The notes under the pieces were generated by a model. The model was given only the letters and a program-made list of their open reading frames with translations, ran no database searches and had not been told where the DNA came from. Both the position numbers and the translations under genes were made by a program. Below, one piece after another: positions 15,498 to 22,558 of a DNA stretch of 22,757 nucleotides (position 1 is the stretch's first letter; each line of letters begins with the position of its first letter). Where the stretch lies: positions 1 through 22,757 of IMG/VR virus record IMGVR_UViG_3300035701_000315. One strand, given 5' to 3'. This stretch comes from a virus.

Positions 15498-17986
15498 CGG
15501 AGTGCGGCGACTGCGGCCGATGCACCCTCGACCACGACAAGCTGGTCCCACCCAGCGGCTGCGCGGTCCGACCCGATATCGCCTTCGTCGGAGAGGCCCC
15601 CGGCTCCGAGGAACTCGAGAGGGGCGAGCCGTTCGTCGGGCGGGCCGGGCGCCTCCTGAGGGAGGTCATCTCTGGCCTCGGGGCGGACACGTCCCGCGTC
15701 TACTACACGAACGCATGCCTCTGCCGCCCGCCCGGGAACCGCACGCCGAAGATCGGCGACGTCCACGCCTGCCACACCAGGCTGATGGAGGAGCTGGAGG
15801 CCGCCCGCCCGAGGGTCATCGTCGCCCTCGGGAACACGGCGCTGGCGTCCCTCCTAGGCGGCGCGACGGGCATCACTAAGAGGCGGGGGATCTACGCCGA
15901 AATCGACGTGTGCGACGCCCGCATAGGCGTCGTCCCCACCCTGCACCCCGCCGGCATCCTGCGGGCGCCGGACGGGTTCCGCGACCTCGTCAACGACGTG
16001 GCCCTCGCCTACCGCATATCGGCGGGCGAGATCGAGCCAGTCGTCGAGCCGCCATACGACGACTTCGTCATGGTCCGCGACAGGCCCTCCCTAGGAGCGC
16101 TGATACGCAGGCTGGGGAAGGGCGACGAGGTCTCCATCGACCTCGAGACCGAGGGCCTGAACCCGGCCGAGGGGTCCATCCTGTCGATGGCCTTCGCGTG
16201 GGGAGAGAACCCCGAGCCCGACGAGGTCATGGTCCTCGACTGGGTCTGGTGCTCGAAGAGGGGGCGTAGCCTCGCCGCCGTGGCGGCCATGGCGGGCTGC
16301 GCGGGCGTCTTCCACAACTGCCAGTTCGACCTCGGCTGGCTGTGGGGCAATGGGATCCCGGTCAATCTGGTCTTCGACACCATGCTGGCCCACTACTGCG
16401 TCGACGAGCGAAGGGGGAGCCACGGCCTCAAGAAGCTGGCGACGGCGGCCTTCGCCGCCCCGGAATACGACGCCGAGCTGAGGAGGACAGACGAGGACGG
16501 CAGGAAGCTGCCGCTCGAGCTCACCGTCGAGCAGTGGCTCGAGGACCCCGACTTCCGCGACCGCGTCATGCGGTACAACGGCGCCGACGCCTACTACACG
16601 CACAAGCTGAAGTTCCTCCTGCGAGATGCCATGGAGGAGGACGGCGTGACGGCGGTCCACGACCGCATTCTGCTGCCCGCGGCGAGGCACTTCGTCCGCT
16701 TCGAGAGGGACGGCATGCTCGTCGACGCCGACTACCTCGAGGAGATCGGCGGGAAGTGGATGGCCGAGATCCTCGAGCTCGAGGGCAGGCTGAAGGCCTT
16801 CCCCGGGGCGGAGGGGCTTAACCTCCGCAGCTCGAAGCAGGTCGCCGACTTCATCTACGGGACGCTCGGCCTCAGGGCGATGGCCCACGACTCCGAGGGG
16901 ATAGTCGCCAACGACACCATCCTCGCCGAGACCTCGGCCGTCGACGACGAGGAGGCGCAGGAGTACTGGCGCACGCAGAACGTCAAGAGGGGCACCAAGG
17001 CCCGCTCGACAGGGACGTATATGCTGTGGTGGCTCGCCCAGCAGCACGAGTTCCCGAGGATGCTCGTGCGCCACAGGCTGCTGACGAAGCAGTACGGCGC
17101 CTACCACGACGGCTACGTCAGGCTTATGGACGCGTCGGGCCGCATCCGCCCCCGATATCGGCTCCACGGCACCCGCACGGGTCGTCTGTCGTCGACCGAC
17201 CCCAACATCCACGGGATGCCGCGGCGCAAGGAGATCAAGCGCATATTCGTCGCGGACCCGGGGTACCGCATCATTTCCGCAGACTACGGTCAGGCCGAGG
17301 TCCGGATGGTCGCGCACCTCGCGGGAGACAAGTCCCTCATCCGCGCCCTCGGTGAGAAGGACATCCACCGCGCCATCTCGAAGAAGCTGTTCCACCTGAC
17401 CGACGCCGAGGTCGACGCGATGCCCAGTGAGGAGCGTGAGATCAAGAGGAGGGCGGCCAAGACGATCACCTTCGGCATGATCTACGGGCGGGGCCCGCCG
17501 TCGATCGCGCCCCAGCTGGGCGTCACCGTCCGCGAGGCCGAGGGCTACGTCAGGGAGTTCTTCGCCGAGATGCCGGGGGTCAGGACGTGGATCGCCCGCC
17601 AGCACGCGCTCGTCATGCGCGAGCGTGAGGTCACGACCATCTTCGGCCGCAAGAGGAGGTTCCCACTCATCATCGACAGGCGACACGCCTCCGAGATTAT
17701 GCGGCAGGCGGTCAACTTCCCGGTCCAGTCGGCGGTCAGCGACATGACCCTGCTCGCCTACATGGACGTCGTCGGCGAGTTGGACCGCCGAGGCGTCGGC
17801 GTCCTCCTGTGGCCGCACGTCCACGACGGGTTCTACTTCCAGGTGCCGACCGGGGATGTACAGGAGGCGGTCGTCGCGACCATCAGACTAATGCACGCGG
17901 TTCCGTTCGATACGGAGGTCCCGTTCACGGTGGAGATCCAGACTGGGCCGAACTGGGGCGATCTGGAGAAGGTGTACGATGGGTGA
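15494..17986 (+). CDS. Family 4 UDG fused to family A DNA polymerase with 3'-5' exonuclease
   Basis: An 830-residue fusion. Residues 1 to about 170 are a family 4 uracil-DNA glycosylase: N-terminal cysteines C4, C7 and C10, GEAPG (33-37), PFVGRAG, CRPPGNRTP (C77), C93 and LHPAGILR (H151). Together these can provide a 4Fe-4S cluster and the active site. The proofreading domain has DLE (D216, E218), HNCQFD (N275, D279) and YNGAD (Y361, D365), all intact. Polymerase motif A is DYGQAEVR (D597), motif B RxxxKxxxFGxxYG (R652, K656, F660, Y664), and motif C VHDG (D778), where Gly replaces the usual Glu. Bacillus phage SPO1 polymerase is a known UDG-domain precedent. It is the likely replicase. The ATG at 15494 overlaps the PurZ-like stop; the longer upstream frame lies inside that gene. 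Confidence 0.92.
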   Translation: MTECGDCGRCTLDHDKLVPPSGCAVRPDIAFVGEAPGSEELERGEPFVGRAGRLLREVISGLGADTSRVYYTNACLCRPPGNRTPKIGDVHACHTRLMEELEAARPRVIVALGNTALASLLGGATGITKRRGIYAEIDVCDARIGVVPTLHPAGILRAPDGFRDLVNDVALAYRISAGEIEPVVEPPYDDFVMVRDRPSLGALIRRLGKGDEVSIDLETEGLNPAEGSILSMAFAWGENPEPDEVMVLDWVWCSKRGRSLAAVAAMAGCAGVFHNCQFDLGWLWGNGIPVNLVFDTMLAHYCVDERRGSHGLKKLATAAFAAPEYDAELRRTDEDGRKLPLELTVEQWLEDPDFRDRVMRYNGADAYYTHKLKFLLRDAMEEDGVTAVHDRILLPAARHFVRFERDGMLVDADYLEEIGGKWMAEILELEGRLKAFPGAEGLNLRSSKQVADFIYGTLGLRAMAHDSEGIVANDTILAETSAVDDEEAQEYWRTQNVKRGTKARSTGTYMLWWLAQQHEFPRMLVRHRLLTKQYGAYHDGYVRLMDASGRIRPRYRLHGTRTGRLSSTDPNIHGMPRRKEIKRIFVADPGYRIISADYGQAEVRMVAHLAGDKSLIRALGEKDIHRAISKKLFHLTDAEVDAMPSEEREIKRRAAKTITFGMIYGRGPPSIAPQLGVTVREAEGYVREFFAEMPGVRTWIARQHALVMREREVTTIFGRKRRFPLIIDRRHASEIMRQAVNFPVQSAVSDMTLLAYMDVVGELDRRGVGVLLWPHVHDGFYFQVPTGDVQEAVVATIRLMHAVPFDTEVPFTVEIQTGPNWGDLEKVYDG

Positions 17987-18188
17987 TAACGACAATCCAT
18001 TCGAGGCGGCCGCGAGGGCGTACCTGGAGAGTCAGTCGGACACGCATGGGCCGGTGACCGACGAGGAGCTCAGGGCGTGCCTCATCTACTACGCGGACTC
18101 GATGAGAGAGGCCGTCGGCCTACTGAAGGGCATAAACAATCGACTCGTCGAGATCAGGAAGCTGCTCTCGCCGCCGAGGAAGAGATGA
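17979..18188 (+). CDS. Small acidic hypothetical protein
   Basis: A 69-residue protein overlapping the polymerase gene by 8 bases. The first half is acidic and polar (GDNDNPFEAA, ESQSDTHGPVTDEEL); the second half looks helical (CLIYYADSMREAVGLLKGINNRLVEIRKLL) with a heptad-like pattern that could form a short coiled coil, and it ends in a basic PPRKR. No family is recognised. Its ATGA overlap with the next gene and codon use like its neighbours support a real gene. It may be a small partner of the polymerase, but that rests on position only. Confidence 0.6.
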   Translation: MGDNDNPFEAAARAYLESQSDTHGPVTDEELRACLIYYADSMREAVGLLKGINNRLVEIRKLLSPPRKR

Positions 18189-18427
18189 TCATGGCGCTTA
18201 GAGACCCCGTCCCGTCAGAGGCGATCGCGACCCTGCTGAGGCAGGAGGCCCTGTCGGGGCGGACGCTTATCAAGACGAGGGAGATCGCCCGCAGGCTGAG
18301 GATGTCGAATAAGGTCGTCGGACAGCGCGTCGGGCGGCTCTTGCGGGACGGCGTCGACGGGCTGAGGATCAGCAAATACAGCGACTCTGGTAGGGGGACG
18401 GTATGGGTGGTCGAGGTCGCAGCGTAG
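18185..18427 (+). CDS. Small winged-HTH DNA-binding protein
   Basis: An 80-residue protein. Residues 30-60 form an HTH: KTREIARRLRMSNKVVGQRV is a helix-turn-helix, followed by GRLLRDG and a wing-like ISKYSDSGRGTVWVVEV. The pattern recalls short winged-helix proteins that I associate with archaeal genomes (DUF7123-like), which fits other hints of an archaeal host, but the similarity is weak and judged by eye. A transcription regulator is the simplest reading. The start codon choice (ATG at 18185) rests on the ATGA overlap with the preceding stop. A second ATG two codons later is possible. Confidence 0.62.
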   Translation: MIMALRDPVPSEAIATLLRQEALSGRTLIKTREIARRLRMSNKVVGQRVGRLLRDGVDGLRISKYSDSGRGTVWVVEVAA

Positions 18428-18582
18428 ACAAACTGCTGGCCCGTACTGAGAGGCCGTGCCCATACCTCGAGGGAAGGCCACCCAGGTGCACGACCATGAG
18501 GGACTGCCCGGGCGGGATGGACTGCCCCGAGACGGTTAGGGCCACGAGGGGGAAGACCGTGCAGTCCAAACTCGAGGTGTGA
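18403..18582 (+). CDS. Small Cys-containing hypothetical protein
   Basis: A 59-residue frame that starts within the end of the HTH gene (25-base overlap). It has four cysteines (C19, C29, C35, C41) in RPCPYLEG, RCTT, RDCPGG and MDCPET. This spacing could bind zinc or an Fe-S cluster. It fills what would otherwise be a gap between two genes, and the following ATG lies only six bases after its stop. No family is recognised. Confidence 0.5.
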   Translation: MGGRGRSVDKLLARTERPCPYLEGRPPRCTTMRDCPGGMDCPETVRATRGKTVQSKLEV

Positions 18583-18587
18583 GCGAG

Positions 18588-18728
18588 ATGGCAGACATAA
18601 CCTTCGAGGGCATTGGCACGGACCTCGCGGCGAAACTGCACCAGATCAGGAAGGACCACCGCGACTGGAGCGACGATAAACTCCTACGCGAGCTGGTCAA
18701 CTGCGCCGAGGGAGAGGGTCGCGTATGA
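18588..18728 (+). CDS. Very small hypothetical protein
   Basis: A 46-residue frame, MADITFEGIG at the start and LVNCAEGEGRV at the end, with a charged amphipathic helix between (LHQIRKDHRDW, then DDKLLREL). It begins six bases after the previous stop and its own stop overlaps the methyltransferase ATG (ATGA). Packing and codon use support it; function is unknown. Confidence 0.5.
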   Translation: MADITFEGIGTDLAAKLHQIRKDHRDWSDDKLLRELVNCAEGEGRV

Positions 18729-19294
18729 ACGTCGATAACTATAACGCTAATCGTGGGCCGCTGTCGCCCCTGGTGGAGCACAACGGCGTGGCGTGCGGGT
18801 TCTGGCTCGTCGGGGCCGACTTCCGCAATAGGTCCCGGCTGTATGGGGCGTACCCGCCCGGCTACATGAAGAGGATGCGCCTCCTGTTCCCCGACGAGTT
18901 CGCGCTGGGGCGCGTCCTCCACCTGTTCTCGGGGAGCCAGCCCGCCGCCGGCAACGAGGAGACGCTGGACATTAACCCCGAGTCGTGCCCCACCTACGTC
19001 GGGGACGCGGAGGACCTCCTGCACGTGGTCGGCCACGCCCGATATGGGTTGGTCCTCGCGGACCCGCCGTATGAGGGCCAGCACGAGCACTACGGGACCA
19101 AGCCCGTCAACAGGCGCAAGGTCGTCCGCCTGTGCTCGAGTATAGTCGCGACCGGTGGGTTCCTCGTATGGCTCGACACCGTCATGCCCATGTGGGGCAA
19201 GGCGGACGGCTGGGCCCTGCGGGGCACGATCGGGCTCGCGCAGTCGACCAACCACCGTGTCCGGGTGGCGACCATTCTGGAGATGACGAGATGA
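18725..19294 (+). CDS. DPPY-type DNA methyltransferase-like protein
   Basis: A 189-residue Rossmann-fold protein. A motif I-like LHLFSGS is followed by TLDINPE, then VGDAEDL and the catalytic DPPY (D113-Y116) in VLADPPYEGQ. SSIVATGGFLVWLD matches the later strand of amino-methyltransferases. The motif order and the DPPY tetrad suggest N6-adenine or N4-cytosine methylation, but the protein is short and lacks a clear target-recognition domain, so the substrate could also be RNA or a nucleotide. It may protect viral DNA. If adenine is replaced by 2-aminoadenine in this genome, the true target becomes an open question. Start and stop both overlap neighbours. Confidence 0.7.
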   Translation: MNVDNYNANRGPLSPLVEHNGVACGFWLVGADFRNRSRLYGAYPPGYMKRMRLLFPDEFALGRVLHLFSGSQPAAGNEETLDINPESCPTYVGDAEDLLHVVGHARYGLVLADPPYEGQHEHYGTKPVNRRKVVRLCSSIVATGGFLVWLDTVMPMWGKADGWALRGTIGLAQSTNHRVRVATILEMTR

Positions 19295-19440
19295 GCTCGT
19301 GGAGGTGGCGGTATCCGAACCCGCTCTATCGGGTGGTCGGGCCGATGGAGAGGGCCTACGTCAGAGCCCTCGTGACGTTAATCCTCAATGAGCATCGAGA
19401 AGAGCAGAGCAAGAGGGACACAAGGGTGGCGATACCATGA
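19291..19440 (+). CDS. Small hypothetical protein
   Basis: A 49-residue frame beginning at the ATGA shared with the methyltransferase stop. It opens with an aromatic, basic MSSWRWRYPNPLYRVVG, then a helix (RAYVRALVTLILNEHREEQ) and a charged end. No family is recognised. Its stop is shared with the next ATG (ATGA). Confidence 0.5.
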   Translation: MSSWRWRYPNPLYRVVGPMERAYVRALVTLILNEHREEQSKRDTRVAIP

Positions 19441-19553
19441 ATCGAGCGCAGAGGCGCAAGGCCGAGAAGAAACTGCCGAAGGGGGGCTGCGGCACCTACG
19501 TCGCGCCCGACCCGGTGGCGAGACTGAGGAGAGAAGCGAAGAGGAGGAGGTAG
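19437..19553 (+). CDS. Very small basic hypothetical protein
   Basis: A 38-residue, strongly basic frame (MNRAQRRKAEKKLPKGG at the start, RLRREAKRRR at the end). It could bind nucleic acid. It overlaps the gene before it by ATGA and ends two bases before the next ATG. The GAGGAGGAGG at its end also gives the next gene its ribosome site, so part of the composition could reflect that signal. Only position supports it. Confidence 0.42.
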   Translation: MNRAQRRKAEKKLPKGGCGTYVAPDPVARLRREAKRRR

Positions 19554-19555
19554 TG

Positions 19556-19873
19556 ATGGCCAAGGTAGAGACCTTTGAGTGCGATAACTCCGGGTGCGGG
19601 AAGCTCACGAAGCAGCCGAGCGGATGGATCCGCCTGACGTGCCGCCCGCACACGGGGAGGGGGATAGCGGCTGGGGACCGCGTCGTGATCAGACTACCCG
19701 GGGAGAACACGGATCACGCCGTGTCGCCTCCGGGGGGATTCGCCTTCTGCGGCTATAGCTGCCTGATAGGATTCATGGAGAAGCTATGCCATAGGAAGGG
19801 AGACAAGATAATCGTCCCAAAGATGGGGAGTACCAAGCCAGCGGCCGCGCCGGCCGCGGGGGGCAAGGCATGA
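19556..19873 (+). CDS. Zinc-ribbon-like hypothetical protein
   Basis: A 105-residue protein with an SD (GAGGAGGAGG, 19541-19550) just upstream. Cysteines occur as C9-x4-C14, C29, and the pair in FAFCGYSCLIGF. SGWIRLTC resembles the GWIRL strand of small zinc-ribbon proteins, where an FC..CL pair closes the site. The C-terminal tail is rich in Ala, Gly and Pro and probably disordered. No function can be assigned. The start at 19556 was chosen because the upstream in-frame sequence lies within two other genes. The stop overlaps the next ATG. Confidence 0.6.
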   Translation: MAKVETFECDNSGCGKLTKQPSGWIRLTCRPHTGRGIAAGDRVVIRLPGENTDHAVSPPGGFAFCGYSCLIGFMEKLCHRKGDKIIVPKMGSTKPAAAPAAGGKA

Positions 19874-20391
19874 ACCGAGAGCAGTTTGATGAGCTATACG
19901 CTCACTTCGTGGGGGTCGAGGAGGGCCTCCTAGCGCGCAAGAGGGGAGAATACACCGAGGGGGCTGACGTCCTCTCCAACTTTAAGCTGACGGCGGTGGC
20001 CCTCGAGAGTACTCCCGAGGACGTCTGCCTAATCCTCCTCCTGAAGCACGTACAGGCCATCGCCATAGCGGCCCGCGACAAGTCCACCAGGCTGGGGTTC
20101 GGCGACGCCACGCGCGAGGGGTTCTCGCAGAGGATCGCCGACGCGAGGAACTACCTCGTGCTGCTGGCGGCCCTCGTCGGGGAGAGGCCGGCCGCGAGCA
20201 TCTCGGGCGTGCCGTACCCGGGCGGATCCACGACGGCGACGTACACGCCGCCGCCCCCCCCGCCCAGGGCGCCGTGCGTCCACCCGGCGGCGTCATTCGT
20301 GATGACCGCGGCCGGGCAGAGGGACGGCAAGATAATCGCCCACGGGACGTGCGGGATCTGCGGAGAGGACGTGGTCATGAGGGCCGAGTGA
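19870..20391 (+). CDS. Nmad1 (DUF1599)-like protein with Cys-rich tail
   Basis: A 173-residue protein. Residues 1-110 resemble Nmad1, 'nucleotide modification associated domain 1' (DUF1599): KRGEYTEGADVLSNFKLTA, LLLKHVQAIA and RIADARNYLVLLAALV follow its K-x-x-Y, N-F, K-H and D-x-x-N-Y pattern. This family was noticed near DNA-base modification genes in phages, which fits the block upstream. A proline-rich linker follows (six prolines in a row, encoded over a run of eight C at 20254-20261), then CVHP and CGICGE, a small cysteine-histidine knuckle. The reading frame stays open through the C run. The biochemical role of Nmad1 is not established. Confidence 0.68.
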   Translation: MNREQFDELYAHFVGVEEGLLARKRGEYTEGADVLSNFKLTAVALESTPEDVCLILLLKHVQAIAIAARDKSTRLGFGDATREGFSQRIADARNYLVLLAALVGERPAASISGVPYPGGSTTATYTPPPPPPRAPCVHPAASFVMTAAGQRDGKIIAHGTCGICGEDVVMRAE

Positions 20392-20624
20392 TGGGCCGCA
20401 GGCGCATCCATAAGAAGAAGACCGTGTGGCACCCGAAGCCACGGGTCGCGCGGGAGCCCGGGGCGTCGCTCCCCCCGAACGTGAGGTTCGTCTGCCCGGA
20501 GGTGCCGGGCGCGCACGTCTTCGACCTCAGGATTCGTCAGATCGACATCCCCGTGGCGAGGCTCCACTGCCCGTACTGCGAGACGGAGTGTGAGAAGCAT
20601 GAGATCCGGCCTGTCCATAGCTGA
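20391..20624 (+). CDS. Small basic zinc-finger-like hypothetical protein
   Basis: A 77-residue protein with a basic start (MGRRRIHKKK), a VRFVCPEVPGAHVFDL segment, and CPYCETEC near residue 60. One cysteine near residue 35 plus CxxC and a further C-H could coordinate zinc. No family is recognised. It overlaps the preceding gene by one base and the next by 26 bases. Confidence 0.55.
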   Translation: MGRRRIHKKKTVWHPKPRVAREPGASLPPNVRFVCPEVPGAHVFDLRIRQIDIPVARLHCPYCETECEKHEIRPVHS

Positions 20625-21012
20625 CCTCATATCGGCCAGGGGGCCGGTGTGGTGGAGCGCCCTCGAGTTGATAAAGACAGAGGACTCGGACGCCCAGCAG
20701 ATCGACGCGCTCCTCCTGTACCACGACCTCTCGCCCGAGGGGGCGGCGTACCGCCTGCTGCGCGAGGGCGTGCCGTACAGGAGGATAGAGGGCCTCAAGT
20801 ATCTGGCCCGGGAGAGGGAGGAGAAAATCATGTCGGCCCTAGGCGACCCGATACCGGGGCTCGTCGAGGGGCTGGCGGCGGGTAAGGAGGTCCGGGTGCA
20901 CGTGCGTAGGGCGAGGCGCGTGGCGGCCGCTGCGGCCAGGGCTGGGCTCGAGACCGAGGCGGTATATGTCCTCAAGGCCGTGCGATCGCGGGCGCCAGAG
21001 GTGGGAGACTGA
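20599..21012 (+). CDS. Hypothetical protein, mainly helical
   Basis: A 137-residue protein with no recognised family. It reads as helical throughout: SIADLISARGPVWWSALELI, SDAQQIDALLLYH, SPEGAAYRLLREG, then EGLKYLARERE and a long C-terminal helix rich in Arg and Ala (VHVRRARRVAAAAARAG). LSPEGAAYRLLREGVPYRRIEGL resembles an HTH-like helical pair, but this is weak. Starts at GTG 20590 or ATG 20599 are both possible. A 55-base gap follows, so this may end a transcription unit. Confidence 0.6.
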   Translation: MRSGLSIADLISARGPVWWSALELIKTEDSDAQQIDALLLYHDLSPEGAAYRLLREGVPYRRIEGLKYLAREREEKIMSALGDPIPGLVEGLAAGKEVRVHVRRARRVAAAAARAGLETEAVYVLKAVRSRAPEVGD

Positions 21013-21067
21013 GACCCGACGCAGCAAGGCTTATCACCTCACGAGCAGACTTGTCATAGGTGTAATT
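21013..21067 (+). promoter_or_regulatory. Short intergenic gap, possible promoter
   Basis: This is the second-longest gap in the window. It is A/T-richer than its surroundings, with GGCTTATCACC (21028-21038) about 32 bases before the ATG at 21068 and an SD-like AGGTG (21058-21062). The spacing is like that in the gap before 2104. No good -35/-10 pair with 16-18 base spacing is visible. Promoter function is a weak inference. Confidence 0.3.
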
Positions 21068-21331
21068 ATGCGAAGCACCAGAACAGCCCAAGAGGGGGTC
21101 GGAGCCTGCGGGAGCTGCCTGCACGGCGACGGCCCATGCAGTCTGAGAGGAGAGAACATGGACGTCTGTCCGGGCCACGTCATGGCAGACGGCTCCAGCC
21201 TGCGGCGCGCGGCCGCGGCCAGTCTGGCCCGCACCCTCGAGGGTGACGACGGACTGGTGAAGGCCATCCGAGCCGGCCGCCGCCTGCACGGCGCCATCTA
21301 CGGGGCCGACAAGTCCCAGAGGGTGGCCTGA
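21068..21331 (+). CDS. Small Cys-rich hypothetical protein
   Basis: An 87-residue protein. The N-terminal half holds CGSC (C14, C17), GPCSL and DVCPGH, a four-cysteine set plus His that suggests a zinc or Fe-S site. The second half is a helical, Ala- and Arg-rich segment (SLRRAAAASLARTLEG, LVKAIRAGRRLHGAIYG). No family is recognised. The ATG at 21068 follows AGGTG and the 55-base gap. The stop overlaps the next gene by TGAATG spacing. Confidence 0.55.
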   Translation: MRSTRTAQEGVGACGSCLHGDGPCSLRGENMDVCPGHVMADGSSLRRAAAASLARTLEGDDGLVKAIRAGRRLHGAIYGADKSQRVA

Positions 21332-21511
21332 ATGACCATCCGAGACACGGCCAGGCTGGCGGGGAGCGCCGCCAAGCGCGAGAACAGGGCGACCGAGAAG
21401 TCCCGCAGGATCATGCGCCGGGCGGGCTACGCCGAGGTCGACTACCTCTTCGCGGACCTCGACTTCTTCCGCGCCCACGAGGCCCTCACGACCATCACGG
21501 GGAGGCCGTAG
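21332..21511 (+). CDS. Small hypothetical protein
   Basis: A 59-residue protein starting directly after the preceding stop. It has a basic N-terminal half (RDTARLAGSAAKRENRATEKSRRIMRR) and an acidic, aromatic second half (EVDYLFADLDFFRAHEAL). No family is recognised. One base separates its stop from the next ATG, and codon use matches its neighbours. Confidence 0.55.
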   Translation: MTIRDTARLAGSAAKRENRATEKSRRIMRRAGYAEVDYLFADLDFFRAHEALTTITGRP

Positions 21512-21512
21512 A

Positions 21513-22403
21513 ATGGCAGACTACGACGAGATCGTCGGCGCGGTCCTCGAGATCGTCGCCCAGTACCGCACTCGGATGACCCTCCGTCAGATCTACTACC
21601 GACTGGTGGCGAAGAACCTCATCCCGAACAACCTGAACTCCTACAAGGGCCTCAGCCGCACCCTCGTGACCGCCCGGGAGAGGGGCGAGGTCGACGACGA
21701 CATCATGGAGGACCGCGGCCGCGAGGTCTACGGCGGGGACTCCGGATACGACTCCCCCGAGGAATTCGTCAGGGGCAAGGTCGAGGGCCTCGACGGGTGC
21801 TGGAGCTACTACACCCGAGAGCTGTGGGTCGACCAGCCCGAATACGTCGAGGTGTGGGTCGAGAAGGACGCCCTGAGCCGCCTGTTCAGGTCCGCCGTCG
21901 ACGGCCTTAGGGTCACGACGTGCGTGGGGCGTGGGTACTCGTCATACACCTACGTCAAGAGGGCGGTCGACAGGTTCGCCGCCATCCCGAGCGGCAAGCC
22001 CTGCACGATTATCTACGCGGGCGACTGGGATCCGTCGGGCCTCGACATCACCAGGGACCTCGGGCGCCGACTGAAGGAATACGGCGCGCCCCAGGTCAAG
22101 GTCCACAGGATAGCCCTCACGAAGAATCAGATCTCCGAGTACGAGCTGCCCCCGGCGCCGGTCAAGACGACGGACGCCCGGGCCGGCAAGTTCATCGCCA
22201 AGCACGGCCACGACGTCGTCGAGCTCGACGCCCTCGAGCCGAACGTGCTACAGGGCATCGTCAGGGGCGCCGTCGAGAAGCACATCGACGCAGACGCGTG
22301 GGAGGCGACCCGCCAGAGGATCGCCGCCGAGCGCGAGATCGTCAGAGAGAAGATGCAGCCGATCCTCGAGGCGATCAGGGCGGCGACGGGGGGCGACGAG
22401 TAA
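21513..22403 (+). CDS. Topo VIA/Spo11-like protein (Mini-A-like)
   Basis: A 296-residue protein with the two parts of a type IIB topoisomerase A subunit. A winged-helix segment holds TLRQIYYRLV (residues 23-32), matching the R-x-x-Y-Y site of Spo11/Topo VIA; Y28 or Y29 is the candidate nucleophile. A Toprim domain follows: VWVEKDAL (E117) and YAGDWDPSG (D171, D173), then RIALTKNQISEYELPPAPVKTTDAR and VELDALEPNVL. It is shorter than Topo VIA, and no B subunit (GHKL ATPase) is seen in the window. This agrees with the 'Mini-A' proteins described in mobile elements. DNA cleavage during replication or recombination is plausible but unproven. Confidence 0.8.
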   Translation: MADYDEIVGAVLEIVAQYRTRMTLRQIYYRLVAKNLIPNNLNSYKGLSRTLVTARERGEVDDDIMEDRGREVYGGDSGYDSPEEFVRGKVEGLDGCWSYYTRELWVDQPEYVEVWVEKDALSRLFRSAVDGLRVTTCVGRGYSSYTYVKRAVDRFAAIPSGKPCTIIYAGDWDPSGLDITRDLGRRLKEYGAPQVKVHRIALTKNQISEYELPPAPVKTTDARAGKFIAKHGHDVVELDALEPNVLQGIVRGAVEKHIDADAWEATRQRIAAEREIVREKMQPILEAIRAATGGDE

Positions 22404-22558
22404 TGGAAGTCCTCTACGCCACCGAGGCCACTCTCGTGAAGAGCACGAAGAACTACCACCGATACGAGGACCCCGACGGGTTCGCCTACTACCTGCCGAA
22501 GGCCCCCGGGGCCGAGGCGCCCGAGAGGCTCGCCATCGAGTTCAGAGAGGTGGCCTGA
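22403..22558 (+). CDS. Small hypothetical protein
   Basis: A 51-residue protein overlapping the Mini-A-like gene by one base (TAATG). It reads as a beta-strand-rich fold: MEVLYATEATLVKSTKNYHRYE, then FAYYLPKAP and ERLAIEFREVA. This resembles short phage proteins that make one small beta sheet. No function is recognised. Its stop overlaps the next ATG (TGATG). Confidence 0.6.
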   Translation: MEVLYATEATLVKSTKNYHRYEDPDGFAYYLPKAPGAEAPERLAIEFREVA

